This document shows, piece after piece, positions 7,877 to 16,728 of a stretch of DNA of 36,764 nucleotides. The stretch covers positions 1 to 36,764 of IMG/VR virus record IMGVR_UViG_3300031825_000399; one strand, 5' to 3'. The stretch's first letter is position 1, and every line of letters starts with the position of its first letter. The notes beneath the pieces were generated by a model. That model ran no database searches. It was not told the DNA's origin and saw only the letters and a program-made list of their open reading frames with translations. Source of the DNA: a virus. The position numbers and the translations under genes are program-made.

Positions 7877-9610
7877 ATGGACTTCACCCTGCCCGACACG
7901 CTGCCCACCAGCCACGCCGAGCTCACCGACCTCGCCGCCCAGGCCCGCAGCGCCTTCTCCGCGCTCTACGACGCCCACGGCGCGAACCCCACCGCCGAGC
8001 AGCTCACCGACCTGACCACCCTCGCCGAGGCCGTCGAGACCGTGGAGACCGCCGCCGCGCAGGTGCAGCAGGACGAATCCGAGCGTGTCGCCGCCGCCGC
8101 AGATCTCGCCGCCCGACTCGCACCCGCCCCCGAACCGGACGCCGCACCCGAGCCGGAACCTGCACCGGTCGAGCCCACCACCGAGCAGACCCAGCCCGCC
8201 ACCCAGCCGGCCGCCGAGACCACCGCGGACCCGGCCCCCGCCGAATCCACCACCCCTGCTCCCGCCGAGGAGGCCCTCGTGGCTGCCGCCAACACCCCGC
8301 AGCGTCGCTCCTTCGCCGGAGCCGGAGCCGCCGCCGGCCACAACCCCGCCGACGTCGCCCCCCAGCCGAGCCGCGAACTCGGGTTCCGCATGAACCCCAA
8401 CGCCCCGCTCCACCAGGACGGCCTCGTCGACATCGCCACCGTCGCCCGCAGCATCGACCAGATGTCCGGCAGCTTCCGCTCCGGCGGCGGCATCGCCAAG
8501 GCCCACCTCGACGGCGCCATCGGCATGACCTTCGCCTCCATCTCCCGCGAGATCCCCGACGAACTGCGCGCCACCGAGCAGAACATCGAGGACGTCCTCT
8601 CCCACGCCGCCGACGAAACCCGCCTCGACGGCGGCTCCCTCCTCGCCGGCGCCGGCTGGTCCGCCATCAGCGAGGTCATCTACGACTACCTCGACGTCGA
8701 CGACGCCGCCGACCTGCTCGACCTGCCGGAGATCGGGGTCGCCCGCGGCGGCGTGAAGTTCCCCGTCGAACCGGACTTCTCCGCGGTGTACGCCGAAGCC
8801 ATCGGCGCCTCCACCGTCGGCTTCGACCAGACCGAGGCGCAGAACATCGCCGACGCCACCAAGCCCTTCTACACCGTCCCCGCCTCCACCTTCGCCGAGC
8901 TGCGACTCGACGCGATCGGCCTGGCCATCCGCACCGGCATCCTCCAGGCCAAGGGCCACCCCGAGGAGGTCGAGAAGTACATCAAGCTCGCCCTCAAGGC
9001 CCACGCCCACCGCGTGTCGAAGTACTCGATCAACAAGGTCGTCGCCGGATCCGGTGCCGCACGGGTCATCCCCACCACCGGCACCCTCGGCGCCGCACCC
9101 GCCCTGCTGAACTCGGCAGAGCTCGCCATCGAGGACGTGCGCAGCAAGCACCGCATCCCGTCCTCGACCACCGTCGAGCTCGTCCTGCCGACGTGGGGCA
9201 AGCCCCTCGTCCGCGCGGACCTCGCCAACCGGGACGGTGTGCACCACGACCAGGTCGACGACGCCTACATCGACCGCTGCTTCGCGATCCGAAAGGCCCG
9301 CGTCCAGTGGGTCTCGGACTGGCAGACCTCCGCCACCGGGCTGCCCGGCGTGACCGGAGGCATCCTCGCGTTCCCGTCCACCATCCAGTTCGTGGCCTAC
9401 CCGGCCGGCACCTGGGTCCGGGCCGTCGAGGACGTCATCGAGCTCGGCACCGTCCACGACAAGGCGTCGCTGGAGAAGAACCTGCAGACCGCCCTGTTCA
9501 CCGAGGACGGCATCGGTGTCGCCAAGCGCGGTGTCGAGTCCCGCCTCTACACGGTGGCCACCCCGGTGTCCGGTGAGGTCGGTGCCCGCACCGTCCTGCC
9601 GCGCGTCTGA
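7877..9610 (+). CDS. HK97-type major capsid protein with fused scaffold domain
   Basis: A 577-residue protein that builds the icosahedral shell. Residues about 1-90 are helical and Ala/Glu-rich. About 90-150 form a Pro/Glu/Thr-rich linker. The rest is the mixed alpha/beta capsid fold, with a typical GGVKFPVEPDFSAVYAEA segment and a late AYPAGTWVRAVEDVIELGTV strand region. The N-terminal extension fits a covalently attached scaffold (delta) domain to be removed by the protease encoded upstream. No separate scaffold gene is present. GAGGGGA precedes ATG 7877 by about 8-10 bases. A strong terminator follows. Confidence 0.88.
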   Translation: MDFTLPDTLPTSHAELTDLAAQARSAFSALYDAHGANPTAEQLTDLTTLAEAVETVETAAAQVQQDESERVAAAADLAARLAPAPEPDAAPEPEPAPVEPTTEQTQPATQPAAETTADPAPAESTTPAPAEEALVAAANTPQRRSFAGAGAAAGHNPADVAPQPSRELGFRMNPNAPLHQDGLVDIATVARSIDQMSGSFRSGGGIAKAHLDGAIGMTFASISREIPDELRATEQNIEDVLSHAADETRLDGGSLLAGAGWSAISEVIYDYLDVDDAADLLDLPEIGVARGGVKFPVEPDFSAVYAEAIGASTVGFDQTEAQNIADATKPFYTVPASTFAELRLDAIGLAIRTGILQAKGHPEEVEKYIKLALKAHAHRVSKYSINKVVAGSGAARVIPTTGTLGAAPALLNSAELAIEDVRSKHRIPSSTTVELVLPTWGKPLVRADLANRDGVHHDQVDDAYIDRCFAIRKARVQWVSDWQTSATGLPGVTGGILAFPSTIQFVAYPAGTWVRAVEDVIELGTVHDKASLEKNLQTALFTEDGIGVAKRGVESRLYTVATPVSGEVGARTVLPRV

Positions 9611-9627
9611 TCCCTCCCACCCCCTCT

Positions 9628-9659
9628 GGGGCGGCAACCACCGACCTGGTTGCCGCCCC
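9628..9659 (+). terminator. Terminator after capsid gene
   Basis: A perfect 13-base inverted repeat (GGGGCGGCAACCA at 9628-9640 against 9647-9659) with a six-base loop, extendable by C-G and wobble pairs on both sides. It lies between the capsid gene and the next gene and probably lowers downstream expression relative to capsid. Confidence 0.75.
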
Positions 9660-9696
9660 GGGGACGGGCCACCACACCTGAGATGGGAGGAACCCC

Positions 9697-10440
9697 GTGA
9701 GCTTTCCCGAACTGAACGTCGCCGGCACACCGGCGAACCCGCACACCGGCGGCCTATACTCTGCCGCCGCCCTCGTCGAGCACACCGACCCCGCCCGGCT
9801 GACCACCGGCGTCGCCGTCGACTGGGTCAATTCCGGACCGCACGGCGTGTTCACCGGTAGTTCCGACACCAAGGGCGGCGACCGTCCCGACGAAGACACC
9901 TTCGCGTCGATCGTGGTGTGGGCCGGCGACCAGGCCGTCATGGTCGGCTCGTCGCTGCAGCAGGCCTGGGACCGGGCCGAGCAGCTGCTGCGCATCACCG
10001 AATCCCTCGACGTCGAAACCCACCTCGCCACCGACCTCGCCGCGCTGGCGGCCCCCGCACCAGCCGATGGCACCGGCGGTCCGTTCGTCGACGTGCTCGG
10101 CGAGATCGAGCACGAGCTCGGCAAGACCGGCGTGGCCGGGGTGATCCACGCATCCCGCCGTCACGCCGCGCTCGCTGCGCACCTCGGCCTGGTCGTCGCC
10201 GGACCGATGGGCCGGTTGCTCACCCCGCTCGGGAACGTGTGGGCGTTCGGCGGCGGCTACGACGGGCTCGGCACCAAGGTGGTCGGCACCGGGCCGGTCA
10301 CCGTCCACCGCGGCCCGATCACCCAGACCGAGGCCCGCGACCTCGAAACGAACGAACGCCTCGTCATCGCCGAACGCGAGGTCGTCGTCGCCTACGAGTT
10401 CACGCCCGTCGCCCGCACCATCACCGCGCCCACACCGTAG
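9697..10440 (+). CDS. Conserved capsid-associated structural protein
   Basis: 247 residues with no signal or membrane segment. The C-terminal half carries TGVAGVIHASRRHAALAA, GRLLTPLGNVWAFGGGY and NERLVIAEREVVVAYEF. This is a pattern I recall from proteins encoded directly downstream of the capsid gene in many actinophages and usually annotated as hypothetical or minor structural. An HK97-like core is possible, but I cannot prove it. GTG 9697 has GGGAGGA about eight bases upstream. The next gene starts nine bases after the stop. Confidence 0.6.
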   Translation: MSFPELNVAGTPANPHTGGLYSAAALVEHTDPARLTTGVAVDWVNSGPHGVFTGSSDTKGGDRPDEDTFASIVVWAGDQAVMVGSSLQQAWDRAEQLLRITESLDVETHLATDLAALAAPAPADGTGGPFVDVLGEIEHELGKTGVAGVIHASRRHAALAAHLGLVVAGPMGRLLTPLGNVWAFGGGYDGLGTKVVGTGPVTVHRGPITQTEARDLETNERLVIAEREVVVAYEFTPVARTITAPTP

Positions 10441-10448
10441 GAGCAACC

Positions 10449-10751
10449 ATGTCCGACACCAGCATCCACACCGACGTGGTGGTGGAGGGGGACTGGGCCA
10501 CCGTCACCGTCCTCCACCCGGCCGATCTGCCCGACGTCGCCGCCCGACTCCTCACCGCCTCCGACACCAGCGGCGGGGTCACCACCATCACCGGTGCCGC
10601 GATCGGGTTCCGCGCCCCGCTGGAGGTGGTCCGCGCTGCCGGCCTCGACACCGACGAGCCGGAGAAGCCGCGCAAGCGCAGCACCCGCAAGGCGGCACCC
10701 GCCACTTCTACCGTCACCCCCGACACCACCAGTGAGGAGACCCACCGATGA
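10449..10751 (+). CDS. Small protein with basic tail between capsid and major tail genes
   Basis: A 100-residue protein. The N-terminal two thirds look alpha/beta (VVVEGDWATVTVLHPADLPD). The last 30 residues are Lys/Arg/Thr/Pro-rich and disordered, with EKPRKRSTRKAAP. AGGAG is placed well before ATG 10449. Its stop overlaps the major tail gene start (ATGA). The location suggests a head or head-tail structural role, perhaps with the basic tail touching DNA. I do not recognise the family. Confidence 0.5.
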   Translation: MSDTSIHTDVVVEGDWATVTVLHPADLPDVAARLLTASDTSGGVTTITGAAIGFRAPLEVVRAAGLDTDEPEKPRKRSTRKAAPATSTVTPDTTSEETHR

Positions 10752-11788
10752 CCGCATGGAACGTCGTCAAGGGAAAGCGACTGCGGGCCACGCGCACCGA
10801 CGCGTGCGGGCTCCCACTCGCCGGCCCCAAAGCCCAGCTCGTGACCAAGGGCTTCGTCACCGTCAACCTCGAACCCGAATGGGAAGACGCCGAGGACCTG
10901 ACCCAGAAGAACGCCGACGGTGAGATCGTCATCTCCGACCGCACCCCGCCGGAGATGAAGTGGATCAACACCTCCATCGAGTTCTGCAACGTCGACCCCG
11001 AGCTGATCAACATGCTCACCGACTACCCGCTCGTCCTGGACTGGGCGAACCTGCCCGTCGGTTACCGCATCACCGACAAGGTGAAGGTCGACGGCGCTGT
11101 CGCGCTCGAACTGTGGGCCGGCACCGCCGGTTCCGACTGCGAGGTCCCCACCTCCGACGACATCTTCGACAACGCCGGCAACCTCACCAGCTACGGGTAC
11201 TTCCTGCTGCCCGCGGTCAAGGAAGCCACCCTGTCGGAGATCGAGATCGGCGCCAGCGTCGCCACCTTCACCCTCGAAGGCATCGCCGTGCAGGGACCGC
11301 GGTGGGGCAAGGGCCCGTACAACGTCGTCCCGGTCGACGCCTCGAACACCCCGGGCCGCCTGCTGGTCCCGATCGGCACGAAGCAGTTCCTGCACAAGCA
11401 GCTCACCACCGTCGCGCCGCCGGCGGTGACCGAGGGTGCGGTGACGCTGACGCTGCCGTCGCCGTACTTCACCGCCCCCACGGACGAAGTCCAGATCGTG
11501 ACGATGTCCGGTGCGACCGGTGGCACGTTCACGCTGACGTTCGACGGGCAGACCACCGCGGGAATCGCGTACAACGCGGCCGCGTCGGCGGTGCAGTCCG
11601 CGCTCGAGGCGCTGTCGAACATCGGGGCCGGCGACGTCACGGTCACCGGCACGGCAGGTGGCCCGTACACGGTCACCTTCGCCGGCGCGCTGGCGGACAT
11701 GAACGTGCCGCAGATGACCGCCAGCGGGGCGTCCCTCACGGGCACCAGCCCGACGGTCACCGTCACGACCAGCACGCAGGGCGGATAG
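10748..11788 (+). CDS. Major tail protein with C-terminal Ig-like domain
   Basis: The 346-residue tube subunit of the siphovirus tail. The N-terminal 230 residues show the actinophage major-tail pattern: RATRTDACGLPLAGPK, VTKGFVTVNL, ELWAGTAGSDC and SYGYFLLPAVKEATL. Residues about 235-346 form an Ig-like beta domain (GGTFTLTFDGQTTAGIAYNA, AVQSALEAL, GDVTVTGTAGGPYTVTF) often appended to tail or capsid proteins, where it decorates the surface and may bind glycans. It starts at an ATGA overlap with the preceding gene. Its position upstream of the head-tail connector genes is unusual. Confidence 0.88.
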   Translation: MTAWNVVKGKRLRATRTDACGLPLAGPKAQLVTKGFVTVNLEPEWEDAEDLTQKNADGEIVISDRTPPEMKWINTSIEFCNVDPELINMLTDYPLVLDWANLPVGYRITDKVKVDGAVALELWAGTAGSDCEVPTSDDIFDNAGNLTSYGYFLLPAVKEATLSEIEIGASVATFTLEGIAVQGPRWGKGPYNVVPVDASNTPGRLLVPIGTKQFLHKQLTTVAPPAVTEGAVTLTLPSPYFTAPTDEVQIVTMSGATGGTFTLTFDGQTTAGIAYNAAASAVQSALEALSNIGAGDVTVTGTAGGPYTVTFAGALADMNVPQMTASGASLTGTSPTVTVTTSTQGG

Positions 11789-11803
11789 CCCACAACACCG
11801 GAC

Positions 11804-11835
11804 GACAGGCCGCCCCTGATCCGGGGCGGCCTGTC
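11804..11835 (+). terminator. Terminator after major tail gene
   Basis: A perfect 13-base inverted repeat (GACAGGCCGCCCC at 11804-11816 against 11823-11835) with a six-base loop, in the gap between the major tail gene and the esterase gene. Confidence 0.75.
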
Positions 11836-11855
11836 CACCAGGGGAGGACACGATC

Positions 11856-14087
11856 ATGGCGGATCCGGTGTACGGGGAGTTCGTCACGCTCCGCGGTCTG
11901 ATCTCGCTCGCGGGTTTGCAGCGCGGGCAGCTGAAGACGGTGGTGTGGAACAAGCAGAACGAGCAGCTGGTCGCGCTCGGCTACGCGGAGATCTACACCG
12001 GCACGGGTGCGCCGCCGCCGGCGTTGGATCCGTACGCGACGCGTGAGTGGGTGCAGTCGCAGCTCTCGGACGTCGAGGTGTCGGATGCGGATCTCGCGGC
12101 GACGGTGGCGGCCGCGTCGGCGACACGCACCGCGGTGGACGCCCGGGTGCGTGCGGTCGGAGATGCCACTTATGCCCCCCTCGGAGTGGCTGGCGGGAGT
12201 GCGATCAACCGCGTGGTGATCATTGGTCCTTCCCTCGAGGAACAGATCGGACAGGGTGCGTCGACCGTAGATCCGTCGTTCGCCACCCCGGCGCAGTCGG
12301 CGATGCGGGCCCGCGGCTGGTTCCACTGGTGCAACGCCGCCCTCGGCAACGCCCTGCACCTCGACTACAACGCCGGTGTCGGCGGCAACCGCTACGACCA
12401 GATGCTCGCCCGATTCGATGCCGACGTGATCGCCCACAACCCGCGGTTCGTGTTCATCGGCTCCGCGACCAACGACATTGGCGGCGGCCGCACCGTAGCG
12501 CAGATCACCGCCGACCTCGACGCGATGATCGACAAATGCCGGGCGAGCGGCGCGCAGGTGATCGTGATGACCATCCCGCCCCGCTCAACACACAACACCG
12601 TGTCGATGCGGGCGAAGGTCGCCGAGATCAACCGCTACATCTCTGCGCTGGCCGGTGTGCGCGACGGGGTGATCGCGGTCGACCTGTGGCGTCCGCTGGC
12701 CGACCCAGCAACCGGATACCCCGTGCCCGGCACCACCGCCGATGGCACCCACTACTCGGTCTCCGGGGCGGCGATCCTCGGATTCCACGTCGCCGAGAAG
12801 ATCCGTCACCTGGTGACCGTGCGCCCCAGGCTGGTGTCGTACTCAACCGATCCCCGCAGGTTCATCGCCAACCCGGCGATGCTCGCCAACGGCACCGGCT
12901 GGACCGCCACCACAGGCGCGACCGCCGCCTTCGTGGCCGGCGACTACGGCAACACCGCGACGATCACCGTCACCGGCAACAGCTCCCTCACTGCGGTGCG
13001 CGGCATCGTCGCCGAGTCGGTCCGCGCGGACGGCTACTGGGAGCCGGGCGACACGCTACAAACGACGTGCCGGCTGCGCTGGTCCGACCTGGTCGCCCTA
13101 ACCGGGGAGACCCCGTGCGCCCCGGTGCTGCGGATCGAACAGCAGAACGCCGGCGGCACTGTCCTGAAAACAGCGCACGCCCTGTACTCGACGAGCATCG
13201 AGTGGGCGACATGGCCTACTGGAAACACCGTGCCGCTGCCCACCCCGAAATCCGGGGACGTCGTGCTCACCACATGGCTTTCCACCGTGCACGTGGACTG
13301 CGCGAAGATCCGGCTGATCGTCGGCTGGCTGGGCGCCGCATCGGTCACCGTGAAGATCGATGACATGGCCCCGGTCAAGGATGCGGCAGCCACGGCAGAC
13401 CATCCGTCGCCCGACCCGTACGTGCGCCAGGACCCCGGCGTCACCGGATACTCGAGTCGCTGGGTGGCAGCCGAACTGACCGGCGCGGACGGCACCGCGG
13501 TCGCATCCTGGACGGACACCGACACCCAGATTGCACTGACGCAGCCCACCGGCACCAAGCAGCCGACATTGCAGACCGTGGGCGGAGTGAAGGTCGTCCG
13601 GTTCGACGGTGTCGACGACGAACTGCGCAACACCGCCCTCACGGCGTACAACTCGATCGCGATTGTGTTCCGCATGGCGGATACAGCACCCACGGACACG
13701 TCGCCCGGCCTGTTCTCTTCGGCGGACGCGATGGGCGTGGCGCGTGGCACGAGCGCATCGCAATACCGTACGAACGTGTTCTTCGCCGGCACCGGACGTT
13801 CGGTGTCGCCGGGCACGGTCACGGCCCCGAACGGCGTCGGCCGATTCCTGGTGCTCCGCAACAACGACGGAGACGCCCGGATGGAGGTCAACGGTGTCGC
13901 GGTCACGAACACCACCGCGGCCACCGCGACGACTGTGACGTCGCTGCTGCTCGGTCAGCGCAACAACTCCTTCGGCAACATCGAGATCGTAGAGGTCATG
14001 GTGTTCCCGACCGGTCTGACCGACGCGCAGATGGCGACGCTGTACACGTACGCGAAGTCCCAGTACCCGGCGCTGTTCCCAGCGTGA
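11856..14087 (+). CDS. Virion SGNH esterase with lectin-like domains (tail fibre or decoration protein)
   Basis: 743 residues. Residues about 10-46 (LRGLISLAGLQRG and following) match the N-terminus of the fibre gene at 29743, so this is probably a virion docking module. Residues about 115-320 form an SGNH/GDSL hydrolase: nucleophile block VVIIGPSLEEQ (S126), block II glycine in NAGVGGNRYD, block III SATND (N206) and block V DGTHYS (D296, H299). The usual Asp before the serine is replaced by Pro. About 325-505 looks like a carbohydrate-binding beta domain, and about 525-743 like a LamG/concanavalin fold (VVRFDGVDDELRNTAL, IEIVEVMVFPTGLTDAQ). The likely role is de-O-acylation of a surface glycan during adsorption. 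AGGGGAGGA precedes the ATG. Confidence 0.8.
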   Translation: MADPVYGEFVTLRGLISLAGLQRGQLKTVVWNKQNEQLVALGYAEIYTGTGAPPPALDPYATREWVQSQLSDVEVSDADLAATVAAASATRTAVDARVRAVGDATYAPLGVAGGSAINRVVIIGPSLEEQIGQGASTVDPSFATPAQSAMRARGWFHWCNAALGNALHLDYNAGVGGNRYDQMLARFDADVIAHNPRFVFIGSATNDIGGGRTVAQITADLDAMIDKCRASGAQVIVMTIPPRSTHNTVSMRAKVAEINRYISALAGVRDGVIAVDLWRPLADPATGYPVPGTTADGTHYSVSGAAILGFHVAEKIRHLVTVRPRLVSYSTDPRRFIANPAMLANGTGWTATTGATAAFVAGDYGNTATITVTGNSSLTAVRGIVAESVRADGYWEPGDTLQTTCRLRWSDLVALTGETPCAPVLRIEQQNAGGTVLKTAHALYSTSIEWATWPTGNTVPLPTPKSGDVVLTTWLSTVHVDCAKIRLIVGWLGAASVTVKIDDMAPVKDAAATADHPSPDPYVRQDPGVTGYSSRWVAAELTGADGTAVASWTDTDTQIALTQPTGTKQPTLQTVGGVKVVRFDGVDDELRNTALTAYNSIAIVFRMADTAPTDTSPGLFSSADAMGVARGTSASQYRTNVFFAGTGRSVSPGTVTAPNGVGRFLVLRNNDGDARMEVNGVAVTNTTAATATTVTSLLLGQRNNSFGNIEIVEVMVFPTGLTDAQMATLYTYAKSQYPALFPA

Positions 14088-14092
14088 CCAAT

Positions 14093-14134
14093 CAATATTG
14101 CCCCCACCCGCGGACGCGGGTGGGGGCAATATTG
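14093..14134. terminator. 42-base perfect palindrome, bidirectional terminator
   Basis: Two 20-base arms (14093-14112 and 14115-14134) flank a two-base centre. The tips CAATATTG are AT-rich and the core is C5/G5-rich, so either strand ends in a short U-containing tract. It lies between convergent genes: the esterase stop is five bases to the left and the ligase-like stop six bases to the right. Confidence 0.85.
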
Positions 14135-14140
14135 CTGCTT

Positions 14141-15433
14141 CTACACGCGGGCGGGCTCACGCTCGTCGGGTTGTTCCTCCGCGTCCCGTGATCGTGACGT
14201 CGCCTCCGACGCGACTGCTCCCATCATGAAGAACAGCAGGACCTGCCACTGCGTAATGGGCGAGGTGACGAGTAAGACCGGGATCTGACCGGCGAGTGCC
14301 ACGGACGCTGGCCCGGCGGTCCGCTTGAGGCAGCGAAGGGATGCGATCAACACCGGCGCGAGGAGCAGCGCGGCGGCGATGATCCCGAAGTTGACGGCGA
14401 AGCGCAGCGGGGTGCTGTCGATGATCTGCACACCGTTGACCACCGGGCTCGCTTCCTGCCCGACGAATGTCAGCGCGGAAGACATCCAATGCAGGCTGTC
14501 GCGCACAAGCCCGTACTGATCGAGACGGGCGTTGCCGGAGCCGGCGACCTCTCCCGAGTAGACACCGGAGTACAGACCGGACATGACTGCATAGACCGCG
14601 CCGCCAACGACGACGGCGAGCGCGGTGTACCGCAGTCGAGTCTTGCCGTCCGAGGAGAACACCCACGCGGTGAGGACGAGGGTGAAGGCGAGGGCCAGCA
14701 TAGGTCCGCGGCTCAGGGATACAAGGATGCCGGCAGCGAGCAACGCCTGGACGAGGACGACGTGCTTTCGGAGCTGGTGGGCGAATGGAATCGCCATCGC
14801 GAGAGCCGCCCCGTAGGCGATGCCGTGTCCGAAGGTGGCTTCCGAACGGGATACCCCGGCGCGTTCCTGGATCAGGTTCAAGGTGTGGTTCGCTGACGGC
14901 ATCCACTCGGTGAACAGATGCATCCCGAAGAAGAACTCGATGACTCCCCATGCGGCAACAACGGCCATGATGATCACATAGGCCCTGGTCACCTTGACAG
15001 TGACGTTGCGCCCGAGCAGATAACCGAGCACCCAGAGGACGAGCAGGTCGCGTACGAAGACGATGCCGCGTAGTTCGCCGGTGAAGGACAGGAACAGCAC
15101 CATCAAGGTGGCGAGTCCGATTGCGATGTCCATGCGGTTGATTCGGATCGGCTCGGGCCCGAACACGCGCGACAATCCGATGCCCAGCAGGATCGGTGCA
15201 CCGAGTACCGCAGGTGGAAAGCCGATGCCGCCGACGTAGAAGGTGGTCCAGGAGGGAACGAACACCACGGTCAACAACCACAGGATCAGCGCCAGCTCGG
15301 GCTTCTTGTAGGCGAGCACGAGAATGCCCAGCGTGAGGATGCACGCGATGATGGCGAGCCCGTAGGTCGGGGTCAGGAATCCGATGATCAATGCTGTAGC
15401 GACGAGTGCCGCCCAGCTGAGGGCCTGCTTCAT
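14141..15433 (-). CDS. O-antigen ligase/polymerase-like membrane protein (Wzy/WaaL type)
   Basis: 430 residues with about ten to twelve hydrophobic segments, starting MKQALSWAALVATALIIGFL. A larger loop near 170-215 holds RSEATFGHGIAYG, and another near 275-330 holds YSGVYSGEVAGSGNARLDQYG, the arrangement of the Wzy_C/O-antigen ligase superfamily that joins or polymerises surface polysaccharide outside the membrane. The tail is charged and cytosolic (RSRDAEEQPDEREP). AAGGGA lies upstream of the ATG. It is the second gene of a minus-strand pair with the acyltransferase, 47 bases apart. Base composition is visibly less GC-extreme than the structural genes, suggesting transfer from a bacterial glycan locus. 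Confidence 0.78.
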   Translation of the reverse strand: MKQALSWAALVATALIIGFLTPTYGLAIIACILTLGILVLAYKKPELALILWLLTVVFVPSWTTFYVGGIGFPPAVLGAPILLGIGLSRVFGPEPIRINRMDIAIGLATLMVLFLSFTGELRGIVFVRDLLVLWVLGYLLGRNVTVKVTRAYVIIMAVVAAWGVIEFFFGMHLFTEWMPSANHTLNLIQERAGVSRSEATFGHGIAYGAALAMAIPFAHQLRKHVVLVQALLAAGILVSLSRGPMLALAFTLVLTAWVFSSDGKTRLRYTALAVVVGGAVYAVMSGLYSGVYSGEVAGSGNARLDQYGLVRDSLHWMSSALTFVGQEASPVVNGVQIIDSTPLRFAVNFGIIAAALLLAPVLIASLRCLKRTAGPASVALAGQIPVLLVTSPITQWQVLLFFMMGAVASEATSRSRDAEEQPDEREPARV

Positions 15434-15480
15434 TGTTTCCCTTCGTGTGGCTGTGCGCCGATGAGTCGGGGCTGGGTGCG

Positions 15481-16533
15481 CTACAGCGCGGCGGCTGGCA
15501 TCTTGGCCGGTACCGGGTCGAGGCGGGACCGCAGTCGCATCGCGGGTTTCTCGATCGCGAACCAGCTGGCCGCCGCTGCAAGCAAGGTTGGGACAGCAGC
15601 CAAGACAGCGAACGTCAAGGGGGATATGGCACCGAATTTGATGTAGAGCAACTGCTGGAACGGGAAGGCGTAGATGTACACGCCGTAGGAGATGTCGTTC
15701 TTCAGGACCAGGCGTTCACGTTGGATCAGTGCTCCGGTGGTGATAACGACGTACGCCCAGAACACCGCGCCCAGGAGCCGGTAGTCCGGCAGGAACATCG
15801 TGGCCGCGGTGACGATGAAGGCCGCTGCAGTGAGAGGCCAGGAGCAACGGATCGAGCCTTGGAACTGGTAGATCAGGGCGCCGGCGAGGAACATTATCGA
15901 GAACCGCGCGGCCGCCGCGGGGTGCCCACCGATGTCCGCGAGGGCCGTAACTGCGAGTAGTGCCCAGGAGGCAGCGAAGGCGATCGGCAGAGTCCAGCGG
16001 CGCTTGAGCAGGCCGGTGACCCCGAGTGCAAGCACGCCGAGGTAGCAGAGGACTTCCCAGCTGAGTGTCCACAGTGACCCGTTCCAGGTGCCGGGGTAGG
16101 GAACGCCGGTCGGAGTGCCGCCGACTCCGCGTTCGAAGATCCAGACCGCTGAGTTCGACAGCACGTACTTGATCGGTGCCGTGGAAAACAGGAGTCCGCG
16201 GCCGTCGCCTCCCTGCATCGCCACGCCGACGGGAGCGACGACGAAGCCGACGATGAGCAGACAGGCCCAGAAGGCTGGAAGGATCCGCAGCGCGCGAGCG
16301 ACGAGATAACCGCGGACCTGGGGGCGTCGCATCCAGCTCGCAGTGATCAGGAACCCGGAGATCGCGAAGAACCCGTCGACCCAGACTTCGGCAACGAACT
16401 GTCGCAACGGATGGAATGCGATGTCGCGTCCGGTGAGCGGGAACGAATGCCACACGATAACCCCGAGGGCCATGGCGAGACGTATCGCGTTGAGCGCATT
16501 GAGGCGCGGGTCGAAGCGCTGCTGCAGCGTCAA
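15481..16533 (-). CDS. OafA/YrhL-type membrane acyltransferase (acyltransferase 3)
   Basis: 350 residues and about ten membrane segments. The first helix carries NAIRLAMALGVIVWHSFPLTG with the conserved His of the family. VDGFFAISGFLITASWMRR and YLVARALRILPAFW follow, and the SLWTLSWEVLCYLG loop is also diagnostic. Such enzymes transfer acetyl or other acyl groups to surface glycans. The start is a TTG at 16533 with a GGGGGGG Shine-Dalgarno tract about four bases upstream. No better ATG exists in the N-terminal helix. It is first in the pair with the ligase-like gene. The context suggests alteration of the host receptor. Confidence 0.85.
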   Translation of the reverse strand: MTLQQRFDPRLNALNAIRLAMALGVIVWHSFPLTGRDIAFHPLRQFVAEVWVDGFFAISGFLITASWMRRPQVRGYLVARALRILPAFWACLLIVGFVVAPVGVAMQGGDGRGLLFSTAPIKYVLSNSAVWIFERGVGGTPTGVPYPGTWNGSLWTLSWEVLCYLGVLALGVTGLLKRRWTLPIAFAASWALLAVTALADIGGHPAAAARFSIMFLAGALIYQFQGSIRCSWPLTAAAFIVTAATMFLPDYRLLGAVFWAYVVITTGALIQRERLVLKNDISYGVYIYAFPFQQLLYIKFGAISPLTFAVLAAVPTLLAAAASWFAIEKPAMRLRSRLDPVPAKMPAAAL

Positions 16534-16670
16534 GATTCCCCCCCGGGAATAGTTGCCTGAACTAAGTCATCTTGCACTATGGCAACCGGTTCAGCATGTT
16601 ACCGGTGGGTCAAGCTGTGCCGTCGCAATCGGTGGACGCCGTTGCCCGTCTTCTGGCCGGTCACCAGGTT

Positions 16671-16711
16671 GGATCCGGGTTGTTCCGCGAATGACGGAAC
16701 AACCCGGATCC
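16671..16711 (-). terminator. Strong hairpin terminator
   Basis: A perfect 17-base inverted repeat (16671-16687 against 16695-16711, arm starting GGATCCGGGTTG) with a seven-base loop. It lies 18 bases past the stop of the minus-strand gene at 16729-17487 and upstream of the acyltransferase gene, so it should insulate the two minus-strand units. Confidence 0.8.
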
Positions 16712-16728
16712 GAACGCGGCAAGGCCGC

